This document shows, piece by piece, positions 48,576-56,682 of a stretch of DNA of 64,000 nucleotides. The stretch spans positions 405 to 64,404 of the forward strand of contig NZ_CAJZAR010000002.1 in the NCBI RefSeq assembly GCF_914484835.1. Reading direction: 5' to 3'. The number at the start of each line of letters is the position of its first letter. Position 1 is the stretch's first letter. Origin of the DNA: Paraburkholderia tropica (GTDB lineage: Bacteria > Pseudomonadota > Gammaproteobacteria > Burkholderiales > Burkholderiaceae). Both the position numbers and the translations under genes were made by a program. Below the pieces are notes generated by a model, which had not been told where the DNA came from, made no database searches, and worked only from the letters and a program-made list of their open reading frames with translations.

Positions 48576-49262
48576 TCAGCGCGACGGCGCGTTCACGTGC
48601 CGCAGATAATCGGCGAGCCGACGTCCGCTCACGTCGGGAAACGGTTCGAGCACTTCCACACCTTCCATGCGCGCGATGTTGAAATTGCGAAAGCCCTCGC
48701 GCATTTCGCACCACGCGCCGACCGTCCACTGCGCGCCCCAATAGACGAGCCCGAGCGGCCAGACGCGCCGCTGAGTCAGCGCGCCGATGCGGTCGCAATA
48801 CGCGAAACGCACCACGAGCCGCGAATCGACGGCGCGATGCAGCGCATCCACTTTCTCCGAATACGCGGGATCGACGTGATACGACGGCGCGAACACGGCG
48901 ATGCGTTCGAGCACTGCGCGTTTCTCGGCGGGCATGGCCGCGGCGATCTTCGCGAGCGCGCCGCGCGCGCCGGTGCCGAGCGCCGCGCCGCCCCACGATT
49001 CGGCCATGCGCGCGCCGACGGCGAGCGCGGTGAGTTCGTCGGCGGTGAAGGTCAGCGGCGGCAGACTCGCGGTGCGCGCGAGCCGGTAGCCGATGCCCGC
49101 TTCGCCCTCGATCGGCACGCCCGAAAGTTGCAGGTCGCGCACGTCGCGATAGACGGTGCGCGGCGAGACTTCGAGCCACTCGGCAAGCTGCTGCGCCGTG
49201 GTGAGGCGGCGCCCGCGCAGCAGTTCGGCGATGCGGAAAAGTCGGTCGGCGCGGCGGGTCAT
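48576..49262 (-). CDS. YafY-family WYL-domain transcriptional regulator
   Basis: The 228-residue protein has an N-terminal HTH_11-type winged helix (RLFRIAELLRGRRLTTAQQLAEWLEVSPRTVYRDV) and a C-terminal WYL domain (VRFAYCD...RRVWPLGLVYWGAQWTVGAWCEMREGFRNFNIARM). WYL domains sense ligands, possibly nucleic acids or nucleotides; the ligand and target of this protein are unknown. The ATG at 49262 starts immediately before the winged helix; the upstream extension is Arg/Pro-rich and probably untranslated. The neighbouring VOC gene lies upstream on the same strand, 184 bp away. Confidence 0.9.
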   Translation of the reverse strand: MTRRADRLFRIAELLRGRRLTTAQQLAEWLEVSPRTVYRDVRDLQLSGVPIEGEAGIGYRLARTASLPPLTFTADELTALAVGARMAESWGGAALGTGARGALAKIAAAMPAEKRAVLERIAVFAPSYHVDPAYSEKVDALHRAVDSRLVVRFAYCDRIGALTQRRVWPLGLVYWGAQWTVGAWCEMREGFRNFNIARMEGVEVLEPFPDVSGRRLADYLRHVNAPSR

Positions 49263-49446
49263 GGCGGGCGGGCGCGAGAGAGTCGATGGGCGTGAATGGC
49301 GCGGCTGCGGGCTTGCGTGACGGGCGCGGCGGCGCGCGGACCGCATTGCGCAGATCGCATTGCGCTGATGATAGCGCCGTGCGCATGCCGCACCTTCCCG
49401 CGATGCCGCCTTACTTCAAGCACGAGACCGCACCGCCGCGCCGCGC

Positions 49447-49839
49447 TCAGCCCAGCTTGGCCGCGTGCAGCCCGACGCGGTTGCCCTCCGTATCGATGAA
49501 GAAGCCGATGTAGCCGTAATTGTTCGGCAGCTCCAGCGCCGGGCCTTCCTTCCTGCCGCCCGCTTTCTCGACGCGATCGAGCACGGCGGTGACCGAGGGC
49601 TGCGCGTTCAGATAGACGAGCACGCCCTTGGTATCGGGCCGGGCGTCGCGCGGATTGAACACGATGCAGCCGCCGGTTTCGTTGTCGGTGTGCGCGAACA
49701 GGGCCATCGGCACGCCGCCCATGACTTCGCGCTGCAAGGACGTATCGAAAGCGGTTTCGTAGAACCGCGCGGCGCGCTCCAGATCGTGCGCGGGGATTTC
49801 GAACCACGAGATGACGCGGGTGGCTTCAACGGTCGACAT
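49447..49839 (-). CDS. VOC-family (glyoxalase/bleomycin-resistance-like) protein
   Basis: The 130-residue protein has one VOC fold: WFEIPAHDLERAARFYETAF at the N-terminus and a C-terminal FFIDTEGNRVGLHA metal-site-like strand. VOC proteins include glyoxalase I, dioxygenases and resistance proteins; this compact family is of unknown substrate. It may work with the adjacent WYL regulator, since such pairs are common, but nothing in the sequence proves it. Confidence 0.88.
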   Translation of the reverse strand: MSTVEATRVISWFEIPAHDLERAARFYETAFDTSLQREVMGGVPMALFAHTDNETGGCIVFNPRDARPDTKGVLVYLNAQPSVTAVLDRVEKAGGRKEGPALELPNNYGYIGFFIDTEGNRVGLHAAKLG

Positions 49840-50172
49840 GATGCGCTCCTCGAATGAGCAGGTTGGACGACGTAAAGAAACTGGCAGCAGATGACGGCAA
49901 GTGGCGCGAGCCGGGCTTGCCGGGTGGTTCGCCGTGTTTTGCGGTATTGGCCGTGTTTGACGGTGCGCAGACGGCGTGGAAAGGAGTGTGCAGCCCGCCT
50001 GCTGACAGCGTCCTGTCAGTAGGCTGCGTCGATTGCGCGACGCGCTTTCGAGTTTTTCTGAGAGAGGCGCGGACGCGACTCTGTTGTAATCGATTCATCC
50101 CGATCGATTCATCCGCCTTGATCTTCGGCCGCCGCTTCACGGAACGCGGCCGCTTCTCTCATTGCCTCGTTC
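49840..50172. other. Divergent intergenic region VOC gene/GT2 gene (333 bp)
   Basis: No gene is evident. An inverted repeat with 11-base arms (one mismatch pair) lies at 49998-50023. A 12-bp direct repeat, ATCGATTCATCC, occurs at 50089-50100 and 50103-50114. Both may belong to the promoter region of the flanking genes. Confidence 0.5.
49998..50023. repeat. Inverted repeat upstream of the GT2 gene
   Basis: CCTGCTGACAG and CTGTCAGTAGG are separated by CGTC; ten of eleven positions pair. There is no T-run, so an operator is as likely as an RNA hairpin. Confidence 0.5.
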
Positions 50173-50967
50173 ATGTCTCCAAACGTTTCCATCATCACGC
50201 CCACCGCGAACCGCGACGCCTTCCTGCCCGCCATCGCGCGCTGCGTGGCGCGCCAGCAGGTCGACTGGGAGTGGCTGGTATTCGACGACAGCCCCGCGCC
50301 GAGCGCCTTCATGCGCGATCTCGCGCAGCGCGACGCGCGCGTGCGCTACTTCTGGTCGGGCGAGCGTCTGACGATCGGCGCCAAGCGCAACCGGCTGGTG
50401 AGCGAGGCACGCGGCGAACTGATCGCCCATTTCGACGACGACGACCACTACGCCTCGCACTATCTCGCCGACATGACCACGATGCTGCGCGCGAACGACG
50501 CCGCGCTGATGAAGCTCTCGACGTTCTGGATGTACGCGCCGCACACGCGTTTTCTCGGCTACATGGACCTGAACGCGCGCGTCGGGCTGCACTATGAACT
50601 GAAGGGGCAGGAAGTCGGCACCGTGACCTTCCACGAGAAGATGCAGATCGGCGCCGACTTCATCCTCTTCTACGGTTTCGCCTACGTGTATCGCAAGTCG
50701 CTGTTCGAGATCGCAAGCTTCGACGATGTGAATCTCGGCGAGGACGAAAGCTTTATCCGCCGCGTGGTGAGCGCGGGCCAGAAAGTGCTCGCCGCCGAGG
50801 ATGCGCGCGCGAGTTGCCTGCATCTGATCCATCCGGCTTCGACGTCGCGTTGTTTCTCGCGCTACAGCCTGCCGGACTTTCTGCTGCCGAAGTTGTTTCC
50901 CGAGTACGAAGGGTATCCGTTGCCCGTCGATGCGCGCGGTGCGGAGGTGGGGCCGTCGCGCGTGTGA
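50173..50967 (+). CDS. Family 2 glycosyltransferase
   Basis: The 264-residue GT-A protein has the usual N-terminal nucleotide-binding strand (VSIITPTANRDAFLPAIARCVARQ), a WEWLVFDDSPAP segment, and the metal-binding DDDD acidic cluster in AHFDDDDHYAS near residue 95, plus a GEDESFIRRVV acceptor-side acidic motif. There is no membrane helix. The acceptor is unknown and no polysaccharide genes are nearby; it may glycosylate a surface molecule made elsewhere. Confidence 0.9.
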   Translation: MSPNVSIITPTANRDAFLPAIARCVARQQVDWEWLVFDDSPAPSAFMRDLAQRDARVRYFWSGERLTIGAKRNRLVSEARGELIAHFDDDDHYASHYLADMTTMLRANDAALMKLSTFWMYAPHTRFLGYMDLNARVGLHYELKGQEVGTVTFHEKMQIGADFILFYGFAYVYRKSLFEIASFDDVNLGEDESFIRRVVSAGQKVLAAEDARASCLHLIHPASTSRCFSRYSLPDFLLPKLFPEYEGYPLPVDARGAEVGPSRV

Positions 50968-51032
50968 GCGCGAGGTGAAGCGAGGTGGGGTGGTTCCGGC
51001 GCGGCATGGGGCCGCGCCGGTGAAGGTGCTGC

Positions 51033-52370
51033 TTACTCGCGCGAGTCTGCGGGTTTGTCTGCGGATTGAGTACCCGCATCGGCATTACTCGCCGCCGGAC
51101 GTTGACGCACGCTGCCCGCGATCAGGTCGAAGCGGAACAGACGGCATTCGAGCGCGCCGTTGAACAGCGGCGTCTTGGCCGATTCGCGCAGGCGCAACTG
51201 GCCCGGCAGCTTGCGGTCCGAGGTGAGGATGAACGCGCGCCAGCCCGTGAAGCGCTGCTTGAGCGCGTCGCCGAACGCCTGGAAAAACTCGGCGTCGGGC
51301 GCGTCGGTGTGGACGCGGCGGAACGCTTCCGGTGCATCGTAATCGTCTTCGTTACGCGGATTACGCTCACGCAGCTCACCGCGCGCGTTGCGGCCGCGCA
51401 CCTCGATACGCTCGCCATACGGCGGGTTCGCCACCAGAATGCCGTCGCCCTCGGCGGGCGGCGTCATGTTGCGGGCGTCGAGCTGCTTGAGCGGCACCTT
51501 GCCGAGCCCGGCGCGCGTGAAGTTGGCGCGCGCCTTGTCGAGCATCACGTCCGAAATGTCGCTGCCGAAGATATGCAGGTCTTTCGCGCGGCTCAGCGCC
51601 GTGTTGCGCGCCGTGTTGGCCTCGCTTTTCAGATGGCGCCAGGCGGCCGAGTCGGCCTGCTTGAGGCGCTCGAAGCCGAAGCTGCGTTCCAGACCCGGCG
51701 CGATGTCGAGCCCGACCTGCCAGGCTTCCGCGAGGAAGGTGCCGGAGCCGCACATCGGATCGTAGAGCGGCTGCTCGGGCGTCCAGCCCGTGAGGCGCAG
51801 GATGCCGGCCGCGAGATTCTCGCGCAGCGGCGCCGCCCCCTTGTCGAGACGCCAGCCGCGCTTGAACAGCGGCTCGCCCGAGGTGTCGAGATAGAGCGTG
51901 CACTCGGTGGCGGTCAGGAACGCGAAGATGCGCACGTCGGGATAGGCGGTATCGACGCTCGGACGCGAGCCGGCCTTGTCGCGCATGCGGTCGCAGATCG
52001 CATCCTTCACGCGCAGCGTGGCGAATTCGAGGCTGCGCAGCGGCGATTTGATCGCGGTGATGTCGATGCGGATCGTCTCGTTCGGCGAGAACCACTTTTC
52101 CCACTGTTGTTCGCGGGCGAGCGCGTAGATGTCCTGTTCGCCGCGATACGGACGCTGGGCGATCTTGAGGAGCACGCGGCTCGCGATGCGCGAATGCAGG
52201 TTCGCGGCCATGCCGCCGGCCCAGTTGCCGCGGAAATGCACGCCGCCGGGTACTTCGGCGCCGACCTGGAGCGCGCCGGGCGGCAGGCGCCGTTGCGCGG
52301 TTTCCGCGAGTTCGGCGGCGAGCGCGGCTTCGAGGCCACGCGGGCAGGGGGCGAAGAAATCGAAAGACAT
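51033..52370 (-). CDS. THUMP-domain 23S rRNA guanine-N2 methyltransferase (RlmL-like)
   Basis: The 445-residue protein combines a THUMP RNA-binding domain (about 60-160) with a class I SAM-dependent methyltransferase domain. LYDPMCGSGTFLAEAW is the SAM-binding motif I and VANPPYGERIEVRG is the catalytic N-P-P-Y motif IV. E. coli RlmL makes m2G2445 in 23S rRNA; this protein corresponds to its N-terminal half and lacks the C-terminal RlmK part. The last 35 residues are low complexity. It stands alone on the minus strand. Confidence 0.9.
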   Translation of the reverse strand: MSFDFFAPCPRGLEAALAAELAETAQRRLPPGALQVGAEVPGGVHFRGNWAGGMAANLHSRIASRVLLKIAQRPYRGEQDIYALAREQQWEKWFSPNETIRIDITAIKSPLRSLEFATLRVKDAICDRMRDKAGSRPSVDTAYPDVRIFAFLTATECTLYLDTSGEPLFKRGWRLDKGAAPLRENLAAGILRLTGWTPEQPLYDPMCGSGTFLAEAWQVGLDIAPGLERSFGFERLKQADSAAWRHLKSEANTARNTALSRAKDLHIFGSDISDVMLDKARANFTRAGLGKVPLKQLDARNMTPPAEGDGILVANPPYGERIEVRGRNARGELRERNPRNEDDYDAPEAFRRVHTDAPDAEFFQAFGDALKQRFTGWRAFILTSDRKLPGQLRLRESAKTPLFNGALECRLFRFDLIAGSVRQRPAASNADAGTQSADKPADSRE

Positions 52371-52600
52371 GAGAGAAGAGAGGTGACGCTGCGGGGGAAG
52401 GCGCTATTGTACGCGGGTTGTGAGGGCGCGCCGGGGCGCGTGTCCGCGCCGAACGACGACGCGGGCTGCGGACGCTCGCGCGGCGGCTGGCGGGACGGCT
52501 GCGCGGTGCCTCGCAACCGCACGCGCTGGCGCGTGGCAGAACGCCTTCGGGCGGACGTTACGCGCCCTCCGTGCGGCTTCTGCTCGCCCTCTGCGTGCCC

Positions 52601-52909
52601 TCAGTTCGCCGCCAGATCGGCTTGCGCCGCCACGCGCGCGAGCGGCCGGATGCGCGGGCGCGGCTGGCGGCGCGCCTGCCAGAGATCCCATTGCGCCTGC
52701 AGCCCGAGCCAGTGTTCCGGCGTGGTGCCGAGCCACGCCGAAAGCCGCAGCGCGAGATTGGCAGTCATGCCGGCCTTGCCGTTCAGCAGGTTCGACAGCG
52801 TGACGCGGTTGATGTGCAGCTCGTGCGCCGCCTGCGTGACGGTGACCGCCGCGGGAATCCAGTCCCGCAGTACCTCGCCGGGATGCGGCGGATTATGCAT
52901 TCTGCTCAT
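52601..52909 (-). CDS. higA: HigA-family antitoxin
   Basis: The 102-residue protein is an XRE-type helix-turn-helix antitoxin of the HigA group: NPPHPGEVLRDWI near the N-terminus, VTQAAHELHINRVTLSNLLNGKAGMTANLALRLSAWLG as DNA-binding domain. The C-terminal 25 residues (basic, Arg/Pro-rich) extend beyond the usual end. It follows higB by 10 bp in the inverted toxin-first order typical of higBA. It should neutralise HigB and repress the operon. Confidence 0.92.
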   Translation of the reverse strand: MSRMHNPPHPGEVLRDWIPAAVTVTQAAHELHINRVTLSNLLNGKAGMTANLALRLSAWLGTTPEHWLGLQAQWDLWQARRQPRPRIRPLARVAAQADLAAN

Positions 52910-52919
52910 GCGTATGCCC

Positions 52920-53198
52920 TCAGTGGTAGTCCTGGTAATCGACGAGGATCGCGTCGGCGCCTTCGAACAGGAAGGTGAGGCGCCAGTTGCCGTTCACCCA
53001 CACCGCCCAGTGGCCGGCGAGGCTGCCTTGCAGCGCGTGCAGACGCCAGGGCGGCGCGTTCATGTCGTGCGGCCCGCGCGCCTGATCGAGCGCGCCGAGC
53101 AGGATGCGCAGACGCGGCGCGTGATGCGCCTGGATGCCCGCCTTGCTGCCTTCCAGAAAAAACGATGCAAGACCTTTGTGCCGAAAGGTTCGAATCAT
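52920..53198 (-). CDS. higB: HigB-family toxin (RelE-like mRNA interferase)
   Basis: The 92-residue toxin has the RelE fold typical of HigB: MIRTFRHKGLASFFLEGSKAGI at the N-terminus, HALQGSLAGHWAVWVNGNWRLTFLFEGADAILVDYQDYH at the C-terminus. HigB toxins cleave mRNA on the ribosome. The ATG at 53198 matches the family start. A promoter (TTGCCG, 17 bp, TACAGT) ends so close to this ATG that the message would have no or almost no leader. Confidence 0.92.
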   Translation of the reverse strand: MIRTFRHKGLASFFLEGSKAGIQAHHAPRLRILLGALDQARGPHDMNAPPWRLHALQGSLAGHWAVWVNGNWRLTFLFEGADAILVDYQDYH

Positions 53199-53202
53199 GA
53201 GG

Positions 53203-53231
53203 ACTGTAGCCCAGGTGACTACACGCGGCAA
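53203..53231 (-). promoter_or_regulatory. Predicted higBA promoter with overlapping inverted repeat
   Basis: On the minus strand -35 TTGCCG (53231-53226) and -10 TACAGT (53208-53203) are 17 bp apart. The half-sites TGTAG and CTACA (53205-53209 and 53219-53223), nine bases apart, overlap the -10 box and could bind HigA. Confidence 0.55.
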
Positions 53232-53267
53232 CGGCTTCGAGTGACGCGCCGCGACGTAGATCAAACA

Positions 53268-53341
53268 TAAGGGACGCCTCGCAGACGGATGAATGCGTGC
53301 CTGCTGCCAGCAGGTCGAATGCGAGGCGAATGCGTCCCTTA
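53268..53341. repeat. 74-bp inverted-repeat element beside higBA
   Basis: TAAGGGACGC at the left end is exactly complementary to GCGTCCCTTA at the right end; pairing continues inward (CTCGCA with TGCGAG) after a six-base insertion in the right arm. The centre contains a perfect CCTGCTG-C-CAGCAGG palindrome at about 53300-53314. It lies between the 3' end of the COG4389 gene and the higB promoter. There is no T-run. Confidence 0.6.
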
Positions 53342-53426
53342 GCGTGGCGCTGGGGCGGCGAGCACGCGATGGCCAACGTCAACCTGGGCAGCAACGTTGG
53401 CCGAACGGCAGATCAAAACGCGGTGT

Positions 53427-55682
53427 TCACTCGTTGTCTTCACGCAACTGGCCGCGCCGCAGCGGCCACACCAGATCAACCGGATGGCGCGTCACGCGGC
53501 GCCAGAACGCGCGCATGAGCGGACGCACGTCCTTGCGCGCGAGGCCGCGCGAGCGCAGCGCCATCTGCAAAGCGAGCGCGAAGCTCACCGTCACGTTGAG
53601 CACCGCCATGCTCGCGACGCCCGCCACGGCCCACCAGAGTTCGCCGCTCTTGAGCGTCGCCGGGCCGAGCACGCCCAGCGCCACGCCGATCGATCCCGCC
53701 GAAAGCGTGACGTGGCGCACCTCGAAGTGAAACGCGACCGCCGAGACGATCGCCGGCACGAGGCCGAGCATCATGCCGAGCACGAGATTGCCCCACACGC
53801 CCGCCGCGTTCACACGGCAAAAGCGCGCGAGACGCGCCGCGCCGGAGACGCCGAGCGTCATGCGCAGACGGCGGTTCCACGCGAGCGCGTCCTCGACGCG
53901 ATGGAGTACGAACCAGTTGTCGGCCCATCCGGCGAACAGGCTCGACGCCCACAGCAGCACGCCCGTGAGCGCCGCGTAGAACGGCGTCGGTCCGATCAGC
54001 GAGAACGATTGCAGCGTCGCGTGCGCCTTGGCGGGCGAGATCAGATCGGCATGGAACAGCCAGCCGCAGACGAGCTGGATCGCGAGGCAGGCCGGAAACA
54101 CGAGCAGTACGTTGCCGAGCACGGCCGCCGCCTGGGTGCGGATCAGCGCCACGACCGACGAGACGAAGCGCACGCGTCCCGGCGCTTCGTTCGCGCCGTC
54201 GAGTTCGCGCGCGAGCGTGGGCGCGGTCATCGCGGGCTGCTTGGTCGCGAGCGAGAAGTGGCAGAAGTGCATCACGAGGAAGCTGAGCGCGTAGTTGATG
54301 CCCGCGAACAGTCCTTCGATCATCGATGGCAGATGCGCGCCCGTGATGCCGAACTTCACGTACACCGTCACCGCCGTGACGAGGCCGCCGCCCGCCGCCA
54401 TTCGCAGCATCGTCAGATATTCGGCGCGGTCGCGTGCGATGTAGTGCTCGCCGGTGTCGGCGGATAGCTCGACCACCTTGCGCGAGAGCAGCGCGAAATT
54501 GCTGCGCACGAGGTGCGAGACGCTCTGGCTCTGCTGGTTCGCCTTGACGAGATCGGCGGCGAGGCGCGCCTGGGTGCGGGCGTCGTCGCTCGACATCCAG
54601 GCGTCGAGCAATTGCTCGGCGCGCACGATGCGCATGCGCATGCGTTGGACCTGAAACACCGTATCGACGCGCACGCCGTGGCGGTAGAGATGCGTGAAGA
54701 CGTCGTCGGTGGCCTTGCGGCATTCGTCGAGCAGCAGGCGCAGCCACGTCACGTCCTGACGCAGCCGCGCGATGTCGCCTGAATCGCGCGCGTTTTCCAC
54801 GGCGAGCATCGCGCGCGTGAGGCGGAAGAACGGCAGCTTTTCGACCGCGACGTGCGATTCGTCGCGCGACAGGCGGCTGCGCACGGTCGGCGAGAGGCCC
54901 GTCGAGCTGATCTGGCAACTGAGGTTGTGCAGCGCGGTGAGCAGGTCGAGCGTGAATTCGGTGCCTTGCGGCGCGCGCTGGGGGCGGATGTCGCCGGATG
55001 GCGCGGGTTCGGGCGCGTTGGTTTGCGCGGCGGTTTGTGCGGCGGTTCGTGCGTCGATGTGCGATTCGTCATGCGTCACGGCTTCGCCGCGCGGTTCGGC
55101 GATCAGCGCGCGCAGGCGCGCGAGCACGTCGGGCGGCAGCGTCGCAATCCACTCGGGATCGTGCGCGGCGGGGAACATCAGCGTGACAATCGCGGCGAGA
55201 TCGCGGCGGTTCGGCGCGGGCGGAATCAGTAGCGCCTGGACGCGGCCGACCAGCGCGCCGAACAGGCCCGAATGCACGGGCATGCCGGCGTCGCAGAGCA
55301 GCGAGATGCTGTCGCTTTCGCGCAGCAGCTTGCGCACGATGGCGCTGACATTCGCCTTCCAGCCGGGATTGCGGTCGAGCACGTGCAGCAGGTAGCGCAG
55401 GCGGGCGTGTTCGGGCGGCGGCGGAGCATCGGCATCGGCATCGACGGCGGCATCGGCGTCATGGTTTGAGTTGGTGATGGCGTCCGGTGTGGACGCGGCC
55501 GGGCGGCTGGCGCCGTCGAGCGTGCCGCGCCGGTGAATCCAGTGGGCGAGCTCGATCAGCCAGTCGCTGCGCTCGGCGTAGGGCGCATCGGCGTCGGCGG
55601 TGGCGAGCAGGGCGTCGAGCTGCTGGCCTGCGCTGCGCGAGGCGCGCCATTTTTTCCAGAGCGTGGGGAACGAGCGAAACAT
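53427..55682 (-). CDS. COG4389 family membrane protein (annotated elsewhere as site-specific recombinase)
   Basis: The 751-residue protein matches the family named 'site-specific recombinase' (Gcr type), but the sequence looks like a membrane protein. The first ~400 residues are hydrophilic and helical, with a low-complexity Asp/Ala/Pro stretch near 75-110 and a Thr/Ala-rich one near 260. The C-terminal half has at least five hydrophobic segments, for example AGGGLVTAVTVYVKFGI, VLGNVLLVFPACLAIQLVCGW and VWGNLVLGMMLGLVPAIVSAV. I see neither a tyrosine nor a serine recombinase active site. I chose ATG 55682 because the protein core begins there; 55718 and 55841 are alternatives. Function unknown. 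Confidence 0.8.
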   Translation of the reverse strand: MFRSFPTLWKKWRASRSAGQQLDALLATADADAPYAERSDWLIELAHWIHRRGTLDGASRPAASTPDAITNSNHDADAAVDADADAPPPPEHARLRYLLHVLDRNPGWKANVSAIVRKLLRESDSISLLCDAGMPVHSGLFGALVGRVQALLIPPAPNRRDLAAIVTLMFPAAHDPEWIATLPPDVLARLRALIAEPRGEAVTHDESHIDARTAAQTAAQTNAPEPAPSGDIRPQRAPQGTEFTLDLLTALHNLSCQISSTGLSPTVRSRLSRDESHVAVEKLPFFRLTRAMLAVENARDSGDIARLRQDVTWLRLLLDECRKATDDVFTHLYRHGVRVDTVFQVQRMRMRIVRAEQLLDAWMSSDDARTQARLAADLVKANQQSQSVSHLVRSNFALLSRKVVELSADTGEHYIARDRAEYLTMLRMAAGGGLVTAVTVYVKFGITGAHLPSMIEGLFAGINYALSFLVMHFCHFSLATKQPAMTAPTLARELDGANEAPGRVRFVSSVVALIRTQAAAVLGNVLLVFPACLAIQLVCGWLFHADLISPAKAHATLQSFSLIGPTPFYAALTGVLLWASSLFAGWADNWFVLHRVEDALAWNRRLRMTLGVSGAARLARFCRVNAAGVWGNLVLGMMLGLVPAIVSAVAFHFEVRHVTLSAGSIGVALGVLGPATLKSGELWWAVAGVASMAVLNVTVSFALALQMALRSRGLARKDVRPLMRAFWRRVTRHPVDLVWPLRRGQLREDNE

Positions 55683-55911
55683 AGGCAAACGGTCAAAAGC
55701 GGTGGGGCAAGCCGACATTATCGCGGGCCGCGCGCGTTTGACCGTTTTAGATGGACCGATCGGGTCTGGCCGATGTGCGCGGACGCGCCAGGCTGGAAGC
55801 CACGGAATCGAATGAGGAAGGGGGAGAGTGGCGCGCCGCATTCCGTCGGGAAGGCGGCGCGCAATCGAGAACGTAGAGGGAAAGCAGAGGGAACGCGGTG
55901 GGAAAGCGCGA

Positions 55912-56682
55912 TTAGCCAGCCGATCCAGCCGATTGTGCGGTCGGTACGACTTGCGGGCAGGCGATGCTGACGGGCGGCTTCACCTTCACGACGGCCTTCG
56001 CGCCGCCCTTCGACGAGGCCGACGAGCCCGACGACGAGCCACCCGTCACAGGCGCGCTCACCCGCGGCGCGGCCGCGAGCGCGCGCACGCCGCTCGAAAT
56101 CGCCTGCGACAGCGACGCGACGGCGCGGCGGTGGCCGACCACGAGCGCGTCGTAACCGTCGCCGACCGGTTCGTTGAGCACGCTGCGGCAGGTCATGACG
56201 GTCTGCGAGTCGAGCGAGCGCACGCTCCAGACCGCGTCGATCAGCGCGTGCGAGCCCGGCCACGATTCGAAGCGCTGCACGTTCACGCTCACGCGGTAGA
56301 CCGGCACGCCGTCGGGATGCGGCGAACCGTACACGTCGATCGTGTTCAACTGCTGCGTGAGGTCGCCCGAAAGCGCGCGGCGGATTTCGTCGCCGGGCAT
56401 CGACGCCCAGCGTTCCTGTTCGAGCACGCGCACCTGCGTGGCGTCGGTCTGCACGACGAACTGCGCCTTCGCGACCTGCGGCGGCACGTCGACGGGCGCG
56501 AGTTCGATCAGCCACGCCGGGTTGCCGCTCGTCGCGGCGGCGGGCTGGGTGCGCGCCGCGTCGTCGGTCGGGCTCAGCGTGTAGAAGTGGCTCACGGGCG
56601 AGGCGCAGCCCGCGAGCGCCGACAAGGCAGCCACGGTAGCGAGGGCGGCAACGCGCCGGAGGGGGCGCCGGCGAAACGTCAT
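55912..56682 (-). CDS. pqiC: PqiC-family outer-membrane lipoprotein
   Basis: PqiC is the outer-membrane lipoprotein partner of the PqiB tunnel, thought to move lipids between the membranes. The 256-residue precursor has a lipoprotein signal with lipobox LAGC at about residue 22-25; mature Cys25 would be acylated. The ABC-type-transport-auxiliary fold (DUF330) follows, with SHFYTLSPTDD and NPAWLIELAPVDVPPQVAKAQFV. The C-terminal ~45 residues are a Ser/Gly/Lys-rich linker. Its start overlaps the pqiB stop by four bases (ATGA). Confidence 0.9.
   Translation of the reverse strand: MTFRRRPLRRVAALATVAALSALAGCASPVSHFYTLSPTDDAARTQPAAATSGNPAWLIELAPVDVPPQVAKAQFVVQTDATQVRVLEQERWASMPGDEIRRALSGDLTQQLNTIDVYGSPHPDGVPVYRVSVNVQRFESWPGSHALIDAVWSVRSLDSQTVMTCRSVLNEPVGDGYDALVVGHRRAVASLSQAISSGVRALAAAPRVSAPVTGGSSSGSSASSKGGAKAVVKVKPPVSIACPQVVPTAQSAGSAG

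Noticed and set aside
53427..55682. COG4389 'recombinase' as evidence for an integrative element with higBA as cargo
   Set aside because: No catalytic recombinase residues, no attachment-site direct repeats, no tRNA and no other mobile genes are visible nearby; the neighbours are core genes.
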